Shown here piece after piece: positions 7,410 through 14,934 of a stretch of DNA of 64,000 nt. This DNA is from a virus. The position numbers were made by a program, and so were the translations under genes. The stretch lies in the IMG/VR virus record IMGVR_UViG_3300017991_004328, positions 23,271-87,270 of that record; one strand, 5' to 3'. The notes beneath the pieces were generated by a model that saw only the letters and a list, made by a program, of their open reading frames with translations, searched no databases and had not been told where the DNA came from. The first letter of the stretch is position 1; each line of letters starts with the position of its first letter.

Positions 7410-8075
7410 CTAGGAGTCTTCTTTTAACAAGTCTTCTGCCGCACGACTGCCTAGCTTCGTAACCGTGTACCGATAAGCCTCGTCAAACTCAACAAGAAAC
7501 TTAGTTTTTAGCCTTCCTAAAAGATGCCTGGCCCATTCTCTACACCGAATAGATGCGTTCGGTCCCACCGGATTATGACCAGTGACGGTACTGTACAAAT
7601 TCTTTCCTAACTCAGCGGCAGTAACAGGGCTTTGCAAGTCGTAGAGATAGGTCAACACTTTTGCTTCCGAAGGGCCTATGTAAAACCCCACCGAAGGCAG
7701 CCAGATACGGTTAGAAACCTTTACGGCTCTTGGTTTTCGATGGCGTTTGATGCTTTGCGCAACCCTACGCAAAGCCTTCTTCAGAGCCTCGTACTTTCGA
7801 TCTGCGGGCCGCTCTGTAATTTTAGGGGTGGTGGGTAGTAACCTTATGGGAGGAGGAGCCTGGCACCCCTCAGGAACAAGATAGTGACCTAAGGTATTTT
7901 CGTACCTACCTCCTTTGAGCCACCAGACGGACCCATCTGCTAAAGTAAGCTTCGACCCATCGTTGTGGGCAATCATCGCCTTACTTTTTAGAGTTTGGTG
8001 CTTACGTGTCCGGATCTCGACAAACGCCTTGTCCTCATAACCTTTTGGCCTGTCGGCGGAATTGCTATTGCTCAT
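7410..8075 (-). CDS. Hypothetical protein with winged-helix-like C-terminus
   Basis: 221 residues from ATG 8075, which overlaps the end of the preceding gene. The N-terminus is Ser/Asn-rich. An SH3-like stretch DGSKLTLADGSVWWLKGG is followed by a basic linker and a C-terminal region (GPSEAKVLTYLYDL, TAAELGKNLYS, ARHLLGRLKTKFLVEF) that looks like a winged helix for DNA binding. Probably regulatory, but no specific family is recognised. Confidence 0.5.
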   Translation of the reverse strand: MSNSNSADRPKGYEDKAFVEIRTRKHQTLKSKAMIAHNDGSKLTLADGSVWWLKGGRYENTLGHYLVPEGCQAPPPIRLLPTTPKITERPADRKYEALKKALRRVAQSIKRHRKPRAVKVSNRIWLPSVGFYIGPSEAKVLTYLYDLQSPVTAAELGKNLYSTVTGHNPVGPNASIRCREWARHLLGRLKTKFLVEFDEAYRYTVTKLGSRAAEDLLKEDS

Positions 8076-8355
8076 TGGTCTTCTCTTCTGCAATTCGGCA
8101 CAAGGCGTAGCCTGCGATGTCTTTCCAAGGGTCCTCGCCAAACGCTTGTTTGTGGTGGGAGATCCTAGATATTTTTTCTAGGACACGAGCGATCATTACA
8201 AAGTCTAAGTACTGGTTTGGTTCCACTTTTTCGGCGTACAGATCTCTTAAGATCTTGTTCACAAAACCGTATGCGCTACCGTAGGACTCATTTTTTTGGC
8301 TGATAAACTTGCCTATTTGTTCTGCAACCTCGACAATAGCCTTAGAGCGATTCAT
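8065..8355 (-). CDS. DUF6378-like phage protein
   Basis: 96 residues from ATG 8355 (an alternative ATG lies two codons upstream), within a few bases of GAGG. The pattern KNESYGSAYGF, YLDFVMIARVLEKISRI and EDPWKDIAGYAL matches a common phage family annotated as DUF6378 or a nucleotide-modification-associated domain. The biochemical role is not established. It overlaps both neighbours by a few bases, so it is part of a translationally coupled minus-strand operon (8584-6827). Confidence 0.55.
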   Translation of the reverse strand: MNRSKAIVEVAEQIGKFISQKNESYGSAYGFVNKILRDLYAEKVEPNQYLDFVMIARVLEKISRISHHKQAFGEDPWKDIAGYALCRIAEEKTNEQ

Positions 8356-8584
8356 GATCATTTTCCTCAACACGCCGTTCAACGTAGACACCTTCTTCGA
8401 GTTTCATTTGGGTAACAACCTTGCCGTTGACGCAAAGGTACACGACTTCTCCCTTATCTAACGCCTCCTGGGCTTTTTCGTAGAGCTTCTGGTCAAGGCA
8501 CCGAACATTGGCCTCCTTGTCTCTTTCCAGGAGCAGACCGTTTGACCAATCGATAAAATTTCTTCTATTTAGTTTGTAGGGCAT
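8342..8584 (-). CDS. Small hypothetical protein
   Basis: 80 residues from ATG 8584. It is charged, with an N-terminal YKLNRRNFIDW segment and a predicted beta-hairpin EVVYLCVNGKVVTQMKLEEG. I recognise no family. Its stop overlaps the start of the DUF6378-like gene, indicating coupling. Upstream (8585-8642) I see no clear promoter. Confidence 0.45.
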   Translation of the reverse strand: MPYKLNRRNFIDWSNGLLLERDKEANVRCLDQKLYEKAQEALDKGEVVYLCVNGKVVTQMKLEEGVYVERRVEENDHESL

Positions 8585-8642
8585 TGCTTGTCCTCATAAT
8601 CTAAATAATTTTACCGGGTTTCGGTTTAGGAGTGGGGGTAGA

Positions 8643-8927
8643 CTAGCCAATGGCTTTTAGGACTTGGATCAGATCCTCGATTCGGCTGAATTCGACACGA
8701 TGGCCTGCCGGTGTGTGAAGAACTAAGGGGCCTTTTGATTTTGTCAACGGGACAGGTTCAGCGTTTTCCTGCTGCTGCTTTTCCCACGTCCTCAATGTGA
8801 TGTAGGGCAGACCTAACTTTGCCGCTGCCTGCTGCGCTGCTACACCGTCTGCCTTGAGTTTTCGGTAGCGTTTTACGAGTTCCGCTTTTTGTTCTGGTGT
8901 TTTGTTGTTTCTTTTTTTCACTTTCAT
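8643..8927 (-). CDS. Small helix-turn-helix protein
   Basis: 94 residues. Residues 10-52 look like a transposase-type helix-turn-helix: EQKAELVKRYRKLKADGV, then AAQQAAAKLGLPYITLRTW, which is a typical recognition helix. A short C-terminal beta segment (PLVLHTPAGHRVEFSRIEDL) follows. It has the size of a small phage transcription regulator. It starts after AGGAGGTACCCTT-type ribosome sequence just upstream. Confidence 0.55.
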   Translation of the reverse strand: MKVKKRNNKTPEQKAELVKRYRKLKADGVAAQQAAAKLGLPYITLRTWEKQQQENAEPVPLTKSKGPLVLHTPAGHRVEFSRIEDLIQVLKAIG

Positions 8928-8938
8928 AAGGGTACCTC

Positions 8939-9124
8939 CTAACGTTTTACCACGTCCAACAAACGAGAAAACCGATAAACAACATCTAATATTTCTTTTG
9001 CAGATTCATCCCCATTCTTTGCTTGTTTTTCTACTTGCTCTAAAAAAGCGCGAAGTTGAACAAAGCAGTCACCCCCATCGGCACCAGAAAAAACATCAGT
9101 AATTTTTTGCAGAGAAGTTTTCAT
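8939..9124 (-). CDS. Small helical hypothetical protein
   Basis: 61 residues starting at ATG 9124 after an AGGAGGTAAGCC ribosome site. The protein is helical and acidic in the middle (ALRAFLEQVEKQAKNGDE-like), with no recognisable motif. It lies directly upstream of the small HTH gene and is probably co-transcribed with it. Confidence 0.5.
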   Translation of the reverse strand: MKTSLQKITDVFSGADGGDCFVQLRAFLEQVEKQAKNGDESAKEILDVVYRFSRLLDVVKR

Positions 9125-9222
9125 TAGGCTTACCTCCTACCTATGATCGTAGTAAATCGCATCGATTCAAAACAGCAAAGTCAACATCCAACCATCTGGC
9201 TTGGCAACAGGTTCGAAGCGAA

Positions 9223-10296
9223 TCATCCCTCGCCCCCGTCAGCCGCTTCATGCTTGACGACCCATCGTGGCCAGAACGAATCGTGGCCAGCCAAAGTTCG
9301 AATGAGTTCTCGCAATGTAACGCTGTTGTCCTGCAAATCGAGCAGGAACACCCCGTCACGTTCCTCTTCGAAGATCAGCTCAATTGAGGCAAGAACCAGC
9401 GGCGAGTGTGTAGCGGTAATAAGTTGCGTCTTGGCGTTGTGCTCTCCAGTCAGGGCTTCCATCACTTCGAGCAAGGCCGGGACTACGCGTCGCTGCCATT
9501 CTGGATGCAGATGGGCTTCTACCTCGTCGATGAGGAAGATAATCTCTGAGACAGGTGTCTCGCCACGAAGCTTGCACGCCTCCAAATGCTCTTGCCAAGT
9601 CCAGACCAAAAGATAGGCCAGGGCCACTACTCGGCGCATACCAGCCGAGGCGTGGATGAGGGCGACGTCCTCGCCATAGGGCATCTTCAGGGTTGGGTAC
9701 CTTTTCGGATCATCCAGAGAAACCTTGCGAAGATCCCCGGGGATGAGCTGTGATGGTGAGAGCGACTTCAGAACGCTCTTGAGCTGTTGAAAAGCCTCTC
9801 CGTCTTCTCTTTGCCAAGATGCCCAATCACGAATGAGGCCTTCGCAGAGGTCGTTGCCTTCCCAGACCTGGTCGGAAGTGAAAAGATAGGACTTAGGACG
9901 ATCTGAATCATCTTTTTTCCAATAGTTGCGAGCGGGATCCCAGACCGAGAACCCGCCGTCGACCTGGGCGTAGATCACCATACTCGGAATAGGCGGGCGG
10001 CCTCGCTTGACGCTCCACTCTTCGCTTTCACGATCAAACGTGCTTGTGTAGTCGTACGTCCCACCGGCCTTCGCTTTGTAACGATAACTAATGCTCGGTC
10101 TTGCAAGTGGAGGATGAGGCACCATGGGAAGGCGCGCCCAGGTGCAAGTGAGCGCCCACCATGCGACATCAAGAAGAAAAGTCTTGCCGAGCCCATTGTC
10201 CCCAGCGAGAAAGTTCAAACGCTCTTTGAAGTCGATCTTGAGCGATGGCGCTGGGCCGACGTTTTGAAACTTCAGTGATTCAAGCTGTTTGCTCAT
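9223..10296 (-). CDS. AAA/ABC-type ATPase (AAA_21-like)
   Basis: 357 residues from ATG 10296, which overlaps the upstream stop (ATGA) and follows GGAGGGCAAGGA. Walker A is AGDNGLGKTF near residue 30; Walker B is IIFLIDEVEAHLHPEWQ in the C-terminal third, followed by an ITATHSPLVL H-loop. This architecture is that of OLD/AAA_21-type ATPases, which often serve in defence or DNA-repair complexes, but no TOPRIM nuclease is fused. Base composition is clearly GC-richer than the neighbouring phage genes, suggesting recent transfer. It is the last gene of a cassette with a zinc-knuckle protein and a pentapeptide-repeat protein. Function unknown. Confidence 0.65.
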   Translation of the reverse strand: MSKQLESLKFQNVGPAPSLKIDFKERLNFLAGDNGLGKTFLLDVAWWALTCTWARLPMVPHPPLARPSISYRYKAKAGGTYDYTSTFDRESEEWSVKRGRPPIPSMVIYAQVDGGFSVWDPARNYWKKDDSDRPKSYLFTSDQVWEGNDLCEGLIRDWASWQREDGEAFQQLKSVLKSLSPSQLIPGDLRKVSLDDPKRYPTLKMPYGEDVALIHASAGMRRVVALAYLLVWTWQEHLEACKLRGETPVSEIIFLIDEVEAHLHPEWQRRVVPALLEVMEALTGEHNAKTQLITATHSPLVLASIELIFEEERDGVFLLDLQDNSVTLRELIRTLAGHDSFWPRWVVKHEAADGGEG

Positions 10297-10601
10297 TCCT
10301 TGCCCTCCACAATGCGCTGTGCGTCGCCCCATTCTTTGCCATATTTCCAATCCAAATCTTGGCAGCAATCCCGCAAATCTCTGATCAGCCAAATGGCCAC
10401 AGCCAGGCGGGCCCTGAGGTCGTCATCTTCACCAAAACAACGACCGCACATGATGTTGGCCGCAGGCTCCCTGCCGCAACGGTGGCATCTAGCAAATACC
10501 TTTTTGTCAACGTCAACACAATGGTTCATGCCGTACAGCCTCTCGCAGATTTGCCTCACGCAAATCAGTCCAACACAGATCAGCCTCTCGCAGATGATCA
10601 T
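10293..10601 (-). CDS. Zinc-knuckle protein with repeat-derived N-terminus
   Basis: 102 residues from ATG 10601, overlapping the stop of the pentapeptide-repeat gene as ATGA. The first 22 residues (MIICERLICVGL, then CVRQICERL) are pentapeptide-repeat DNA read in a different frame from the upstream gene. The body has a CHRCGREP/CGRCF pair (two CxxC knuckles, likely zinc) and a helical C-terminus. The 18 bases around its start, GGTGAGAATATGATCATC, are identical to those at the start of the pentapeptide gene, so the start appears to have arisen by duplication. Role unknown; it is coupled to the ATPase downstream. Confidence 0.55.
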   Translation of the reverse strand: MIICERLICVGLICVRQICERLYGMNHCVDVDKKVFARCHRCGREPAANIMCGRCFGEDDDLRARLAVAIWLIRDLRDCCQDLDWKYGKEWGDAQRIVEGKE

Positions 10602-11116
10602 ATTCTCACCCCACATTCTTTGGCTATCATCTCCCACAGCTCCCAAAGGGGTTTGGCTGGCCCAGGCGACCATAGCCTTTTTTTCTCTTTGAAAAGCACA
10701 ACACGATCCTTCCCGCCCATGCGCAGTGGGCAGGACCCGCCATTCGTCCAATCGTTCATCAACGCCTCTCCGTTCGGCAACGCAGACGCGTCAAGCCTCA
10801 TCAACTCAACAGTCAGATCGTCTGATAATTCTCCCCAACTTGCCATCATTATCTGCACCACAGAATACCCAGCCCCACGCAGGTCGGCATCATGCATATA
10901 GGCTCCACGCAGATCAGCACCGATAAAAGAAGAATCACGCAAATCAGCCCGACACAGATTGACTCTACGCAGATCAGCCTCTCGCAGATCAGCCTCTCGC
11001 AGATCAACCTCTCGCAGATCAACCTTTCGCAAATCAGCCCAACACAGATTGACTCCACGCAAGACAGCCTTTCGCAGGTTGGCTCCTGGCTTGATTTCAT
11101 ATCCGTTGATGATCAT
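10598..11116 (-). CDS. Pentapeptide-repeat protein
   Basis: 172 residues from ATG 11116. Residues 12-90 contain tandem A(D/N)LR-type pentapeptides (ANLRK, ADLRK, VDLRE, ADLRE, and so on), which fold into a right-handed quadrilateral beta-helix. The C-terminus (LTVELMRLDA, ALMNDWTNGGSCP, WEMIAKECGVRI) matches a segment found after such repeats in other phage proteins. Pentapeptide proteins can mimic DNA or act as scaffolds, but no role is demonstrated here. Its ribosome site GAGGTGA is also the stop of the preceding gene, so the four genes 11507-9223 form one operon. Confidence 0.75.
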   Translation of the reverse strand: MIINGYEIKPGANLRKAVLRGVNLCWADLRKVDLREVDLREADLREADLRRVNLCRADLRDSSFIGADLRGAYMHDADLRGAGYSVVQIMMASWGELSDDLTVELMRLDASALPNGEALMNDWTNGGSCPLRMGGKDRVVLFKEKKRLWSPGPAKPLWELWEMIAKECGVRI

Positions 11117-11120
11117 ATTC

Positions 11121-11507
11121 TCACCTCAACGTAGCAAACACCTTGCCGTCACCCTCTACACCAAAATAACCTTCTCCCGAATGAAAATCCTCAGTGGGGC
11201 CAAAAGCGGCTAGCCACCACTTCACGGCTTCCAAAGAGGTTTCCGCAGAAACGGTTTGTTCAATTTGCAGCCCAACCAACTTGCCCTCCACAAAGGTGAA
11301 GGTGTTTTCTTCCCCGGCAACGTCGGTTGTTAGGTCTTGACCTTTCTGATCTTCGATAAGGCACACGTACCGCCCATTGACGGGATCTTGCCGGTTACAC
11401 AGTTTTGAAAACGTGTACATCCTCTTGACTTGTTTTGGGCTTTGACCCCAGGAGACACCCTGGTGAAAAGGTGCTGCTACCAACGCTACCAAAATAAGTG
11501 CTTGCAT
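11121..11507 (-). CDS. Putative exported protein
   Basis: 128 residues from ATG 11507 after a strong AGGAGGGAAAAA ribosome site. The N-terminus is a hydrophobic signal-like segment (LILVALVAAP) with a possible cleavage near SWG-QSP. The mature part is a small alpha/beta domain with two Cys (KLCNRQ, YVCLIED) that could form a disulfide. It is the first gene of the operon that ends with the ATPase. Upstream lies a TTTACTA-repeat region that may be an operator. Function unknown. Confidence 0.55.
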   Translation of the reverse strand: MQALILVALVAAPFHQGVSWGQSPKQVKRMYTFSKLCNRQDPVNGRYVCLIEDQKGQDLTTDVAGEENTFTFVEGKLVGLQIEQTVSAETSLEAVKWWLAAFGPTEDFHSGEGYFGVEGDGKVFATLR

Positions 11508-11517
11508 TTTTCCCTCC

Positions 11518-11562
11518 TAGTAAACCTTAGTAAAGTTTACTAAAGAAGGTCACTAGTAGTAA
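11518..11562 (-). promoter_or_regulatory. TTTACTA repeat and palindrome, operator candidate
   Basis: TTAGTAAA-G-TTTACTAA (11527-11543) is a perfect eight-base inverted repeat around one base. On the minus strand further TTTACTA copies flank it on both sides. It lies 20 bases upstream of the start of the exported-protein operon, ideal for a repressor site. The exact promoter hexamers are unclear. Confidence 0.45.
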
Positions 11563-11742
11563 AGTATTTTTTGTGGCTAGATTACAAGTCCGGATTATTG
11601 TTGTAAAAAATAGTGCCCGAAAAAGCGGCTTTGCTTGTGTGTGCCCAAGTGACTTTTGCAGTTAATCAAAAAAAACACGAAGCGGCTTTTATCGAGCACT
11701 TTCTGAAAAATAACTTGTCGGCAAAAGACCGTCAAATTAAAA

Positions 11743-11952
11743 TTACAGTTTGGAGCCTTTTTCTTCTAGTATTTTTGCGGTCCCTGCCTTTATTTCCTGA
11801 AGAGTTTGACGGGGGAGCATATTTCCTACGTAGATTTTAGAGCCCGCTGAGAACTTGACCAGATAAAAAGTCAATCCTCTGTCCCTAGCGTAGGTTTCAG
11901 CCTTTCGGCGCTGTCGTTTGTTGTCTGCAGGAAACCAGCGAGAAGCGGGCAT
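11743..11952 (-). CDS. Small basic hypothetical protein
   Basis: 69 residues from ATG 11952, after AAGGATTATGA. It is rich in Arg/Lys at the N-terminus (NKRQRRKAETYARDRG) and may bind nucleic acid, but I recognise no family. It follows the gene 12474-11962 after ten bases and is probably in the same transcript. The region 11563-11742 downstream has no convincing gene. Confidence 0.5.
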   Translation of the reverse strand: MPASRWFPADNKRQRRKAETYARDRGLTFYLVKFSAGSKIYVGNMLPRQTLQEIKAGTAKILEEKGSKL

Positions 11953-11961
11953 TCATAATCC

Positions 11962-12474
11962 TTACGTAAAAAGCGCCATTAGAAAATTGAAAAACTGTTG
12001 CTTGGGCACCTCAAGGGTCATTTTTACCATTGCGTTATTGGTGCTTTCAACCTGCAACGTCAAGGTCTCTTCAATGTTGCGTGGCTTACTTGGACTAATA
12101 TTCGCGGGGGGAGTAACCTTTTTGCGTGCGCCTTTTTCAACTTGCTTCTCAGCTTCCGCTTTGACGTTAGAGTCAATAACCGGGGTTCTCTTCGGTGCCC
12201 CGGTTTTACCCTGACCCACCGTATCTGGGATTCCCAACGTTTTACGAAGAGCAGCATCGATTTGTTTTTGAGTGCGTTTAGATTTGACCTTTACCGGCAA
12301 AGGCCGATCCAAACGCACCAACCGTGCTAAGTGGTGCCCCGGAGGAAGATCCACGTTATGCCTTTCTCGCAACAAAGACACAATTTTCCCCCACCGAGTT
12401 CCTTCTTTTTGAAGCACTAGTGCCTCGTTTTTGATTGTTGCCCACATGTCATAAGTAAGTTCCTTGTAGTGCAT
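11962..12474 (-). CDS. Hypothetical protein, possible DNA-binding
   Basis: 170 residues from ATG 12474, which has the strong site GGAGGTAGAAGA. N-terminal residues 1-60 (TIKNEALVLQKEGTRWGKIVSLLRERH) resemble a recombinase/HTH-like helix set, followed by a basic low-complexity linker and a C-terminal strand-rich tail (ETLTLQVESTNNAMVKMTLEVP). Overlaps the previous gene by 58 bases. Function unknown. Confidence 0.45.
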   Translation of the reverse strand: MHYKELTYDMWATIKNEALVLQKEGTRWGKIVSLLRERHNVDLPPGHHLARLVRLDRPLPVKVKSKRTQKQIDAALRKTLGIPDTVGQGKTGAPKRTPVIDSNVKAEAEKQVEKGARKKVTPPANISPSKPRNIEETLTLQVESTNNAMVKMTLEVPKQQFFNFLMALFT

Positions 12475-12716
12475 TCTTCTACCTCCAAAAAGTCCCTGCG
12501 TGCTTGCTGTAAGATGTTCCAAAAATGTTCGTAAGGTACGCCTAAGCTTTTACAGATCGAACTTGTTGCAGCAACAATGCCTGCAGCAAGAGGGTATAGG
12601 TACTTAGCCTCGATGTAGGTCTCGGCAGTAAGAATTCCAACAGCCACACTTTTAGCGTAGCTCTCAAACTCTTTTTTCGTTGCATCTCGATCTTTCAAAA
12701 GAAGCTCCCTGCACAA
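12417..12716 (-). CDS. Small helical hypothetical protein
   Basis: 99 residues if started at TTG 12716; a second TTG at 12698 with GGGAG upstream is an equally good start. Predicted helical, with an Ala-rich central helix (LYPLAAGIVAATSSICKSLG). It overlaps both neighbours by about 50 bases, which is much for this genome, so the limits are uncertain. No family recognised. Confidence 0.4.
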   Translation of the reverse strand: MCRELLLKDRDATKKEFESYAKSVAVGILTAETYIEAKYLYPLAAGIVAATSSICKSLGVPYEHFWNILQQARRDFLEVEECTTRNLLMTCGQQSKTRH

Positions 12717-13035
12717 CCGCCGCGTGACCGCAAGAGGTTTGGCTGTTCACATACTCAACCATATTAGGATTTCTGTTTATTACACAATCAACGAACTTCT
12801 TGATATCGCTCTTCACAAATTTATAAGCGAGGTAAACTTGTTCCCCGCGAATATTCATGTCATCGAGGTGAAAAAGCACCTCGATCATTTCCACCAAATC
12901 CGCTTGTAACTGCGTAAGGACAGATAGGGCCCCAGGATTGCCTTCGCTCATCAAAAGCAACAAGTCTTTGACGGACATATCGGGAGTTATGGATTCCCGC
13001 GCTGCTACCAAACCTTCATTTTTTTCGGAGCCCAT
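12664..13035 (-). CDS. Hypothetical protein
   Basis: 123 residues from ATG 13035 (AAGGA nine bases upstream). Helical, with VKDLLLLMSEGNPGALSVL, which resembles a segment seen in uncharacterised phage proteins, and a middle part (FHLDDMNIRGEQVYLAYKFV) likely to be structured. No function can be proposed. It is the first gene of the group reading to 11743. Confidence 0.5.
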   Translation of the reverse strand: MGSEKNEGLVAARESITPDMSVKDLLLLMSEGNPGALSVLTQLQADLVEMIEVLFHLDDMNIRGEQVYLAYKFVKSDIKKFVDCVINRNPNMVEYVNSQTSCGHAAVVQGASFERSRCNEKRV

Positions 13036-13148
13036 TAAACAAATTCCTTCTCTTGAAGTTTTCAATCGCATACCGCAGTGCCCGAAAACTAACTTAGTTT
13101 TATCTAGTAGTCAATTGGAAAACACCAGGGCCCTGGCGTCCCGTACTT

Positions 13149-13204
13149 TGCATCTTAGTGCATTATTGCCTGCTCTGAACAGCAAGAATCTGCACTAAGA
13201 TGCA
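13149..13204. repeat. 14-bp perfect inverted repeat between genes
   Basis: TGCATCTTAGTGCA (13149-13162) and TGCACTAAGATGCA (13191-13204) are exact reverse complements around 28 bases. The spacer itself contains GCTCTGAACAGC, a smaller palindrome. It lies in the 181-base gap before the gene starting at 13035. It lacks a T-run, so it is more like an operator, recombination site or transposon remnant than a terminator. Confidence 0.6.
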
Positions 13205-13216
13205 TCATCTCCGCGA

Positions 13217-13540
13217 TTAAACCCGTTGCTTAGCACGGGCATGCAGGTGCAAGTGGCTCGTCGCTTCCTTCTGACTGTAGTCTACCCACCAATTATTCGT
13301 CCCGTACCAATCATCGGCTACCGGCTTCAAAGCTCGATCCATCCGTAAAAGTAATCCAGGGCTAAAGTTTCTGGTGTGCTGTTTGAGCGTGGCGACGAAG
13401 TCTAAACAAATAGGACAACGAAAAACTAAAAACTCCTCAGTCTCTTTTATTATCTTTTGCGGTAGTTTGCACAAGGCACACCGCACCCGTGATCGCAAAT
13501 TCCAATCGATAACCGTTTCTAGATTTTCGAATTCGTTCAA
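13217..13540 (-). CDS. Putative zinc-binding hypothetical protein
   Basis: 107 residues from TTG 13540, five bases after GAGGA. CALC (about 21-24) and CPIC (about 42-45) could form a zinc ribbon. The C-terminus (WYGTNNWWVDYSQKEATSH) is aromatic and otherwise anonymous. The gene lies immediately beside the IS605-type element, whose insertion may have separated it from its former operon. Confidence 0.5.
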   Translation of the reverse strand: MNEFENLETVIDWNLRSRVRCALCKLPQKIIKETEEFLVFRCPICLDFVATLKQHTRNFSPGLLLRMDRALKPVADDWYGTNNWWVDYSQKEATSHLHLHARAKQRV

Positions 13541-13601
13541 CTCACTCCTCTATCTAAATCCAAATCGTACTCCTGGATGACCGTATGTATTTGTGCATGA
13601 A

Positions 13602-14867
13602 CTACACCACCTGAGCAAAAGGCGCTTCAGGTGGAGTTTCGTGCTTCAACGGCGGGTCCAACGACCCACCTCCACACCACGCCGGTTCCCGACGTGAAAG
13701 CTTCTTCAAAGCCCAAGCAAGCATCACTCTGGCTGCGTTTTCATCTCGTCCGCAGATGACCCCGCATTTGCACTCATGCATGCGATCAGACAGAGACTTG
13801 CGTCTCTGCTTTCCGCATACATGACAAGTCTGCGACGGCTTGACATGACGAGTTGGAATCTCCACCCACTCGACACCAGCTTCTTCCGCTTTGTATCTGA
13901 GGAGTTGGAGGAACGCAGACGGAGATGTGTCTAAGATAGACCGATTCAATCCGGCCTTTTGCCTCACGTTTTTGCCGGGGTCTTCTTTGGTCCCACGAGC
14001 TGAACTGGTCATCGCCTTGACGTTGAGCTTCTCGGTGGCAATCAGTGCCAACATCCCAATCAACTGAGCCGATAGCTTGTGCAAAAAATCCCTGCGCTTG
14101 TTGGCCACCTGGGCATGCAGTCTGGCTACTTGGCCACGAGCCTTGGTGCGATTCTTGGAGCCTCGTTTCTTGCGGGACAAATTGCGTTGGGCTTTTCTAA
14201 GCTTGCCCATGGCTTGGTTGATGTGTCTGGGGTTCTCAATCTCCTTGGTGCAACCGTCTTCGAAGGCCAATGTGCTGAACTTTGCCGTTCCCCAATCTAG
14301 GCCTGCTGCCAATCTTCCTTTTTGCCTCTTGGGTTCACAATTCAGCGTCACAGATGCGTACCATTTGCCCTGCCTGTGCTGAATCTCCATCGTCTTTGGA
14401 GTCCCAGGCGTTCTTGCTCGGCCACGTATCGTGATCAACCCAACCCCGGACACTCTCAGCTTGCCGTTGCGCTGGCCCTCCCCAGCCAGCAGGCGCCATC
14501 CATCGCCGTGGGTTTTGTATCCCCAGCCTGAAAAGCGACGAAGAGACTTGAACCTGGGAAATCCTGCCTTGCCCTTACGGGTCCGCACTCGACGAAAGAA
14601 GTGCTGAAAAGCCAGGTCTAGGCGCTTCAAAGTCACCTGGCATGATTGAGCATTGAGCTTCTGGTAATCAGGATCATCTCTGCGGAGCTGGGTCAACTCA
14701 CGGCATTGCTGGGAAAAACGAACCGTCTCTTGGCGAGACCGATAAGCCCAGATTCGATGTTCAAGCGCTGCATTGTACAGCCTTTGGTGGGCTTGCAATT
14801 GTCCTTGAAGCTGCTCCTGTTGCTTCTTTGTTGGATACAGTTGATATGTGACCTTGCGTTGTTCCAC
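13602..14867 (-). CDS. tnpB: TnpB, RNA-guided nuclease of IS605 family
   Basis: 421 residues, close to the usual TnpB length. TnpB is an omega-RNA-guided DNA nuclease, ancestor of Cas12. N-terminal OrfB HTH-like domain; RuvC-like nuclease with Asp in GLDWGTAKF, Glu in IATEKLNVKAM and Asp in ICGRDENAARV; between them a zinc ribbon CHVCGKQ / CKCGVICG. All three acidic residues are present. The guide RNA is expected from the tnpB 3-prime end towards the hairpin at 13607-13634. The start is close to the start of tnpA, in divergent orientation. Confidence 0.9.
   Translation of the reverse strand: MEQRKVTYQLYPTKKQQEQLQGQLQAHQRLYNAALEHRIWAYRSRQETVRFSQQCRELTQLRRDDPDYQKLNAQSCQVTLKRLDLAFQHFFRRVRTRKGKAGFPRFKSLRRFSGWGYKTHGDGWRLLAGEGQRNGKLRVSGVGLITIRGRARTPGTPKTMEIQHRQGKWYASVTLNCEPKRQKGRLAAGLDWGTAKFSTLAFEDGCTKEIENPRHINQAMGKLRKAQRNLSRKKRGSKNRTKARGQVARLHAQVANKRRDFLHKLSAQLIGMLALIATEKLNVKAMTSSARGTKEDPGKNVRQKAGLNRSILDTSPSAFLQLLRYKAEEAGVEWVEIPTRHVKPSQTCHVCGKQRRKSLSDRMHECKCGVICGRDENAARVMLAWALKKLSRREPAWCGGGSLDPPLKHETPPEAPFAQVV
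13607..13634. repeat. Subterminal hairpin at the tnpB end of the element
   Basis: CCACCTGA and TCAGGTGG form a perfect eight-bp stem with a 12-base loop overlapping the last tnpB codons. Together with upstream coding sequence it is the expected site of the TnpB guide RNA 3-prime end. Confidence 0.65.
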
Positions 14868-14934
14868 GTCTAAGTCTCACCCCAAGCTCAAACTCTTTGA
14901 CTTTATCACCCATCTCTGACACAAACTCTTAGTT

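Noticed and set aside
10849-11100. Minus-strand frame with ICERL repeats
   Set aside because: Shadow of the pentapeptide-repeat gene in another frame; only the short copy in the 10601 gene is translated in that frame.
11613-11840. Plus-strand frame of 75 codons
   Set aside because: No ribosome site; overlaps the opposite gene 11743-11952 that has one.
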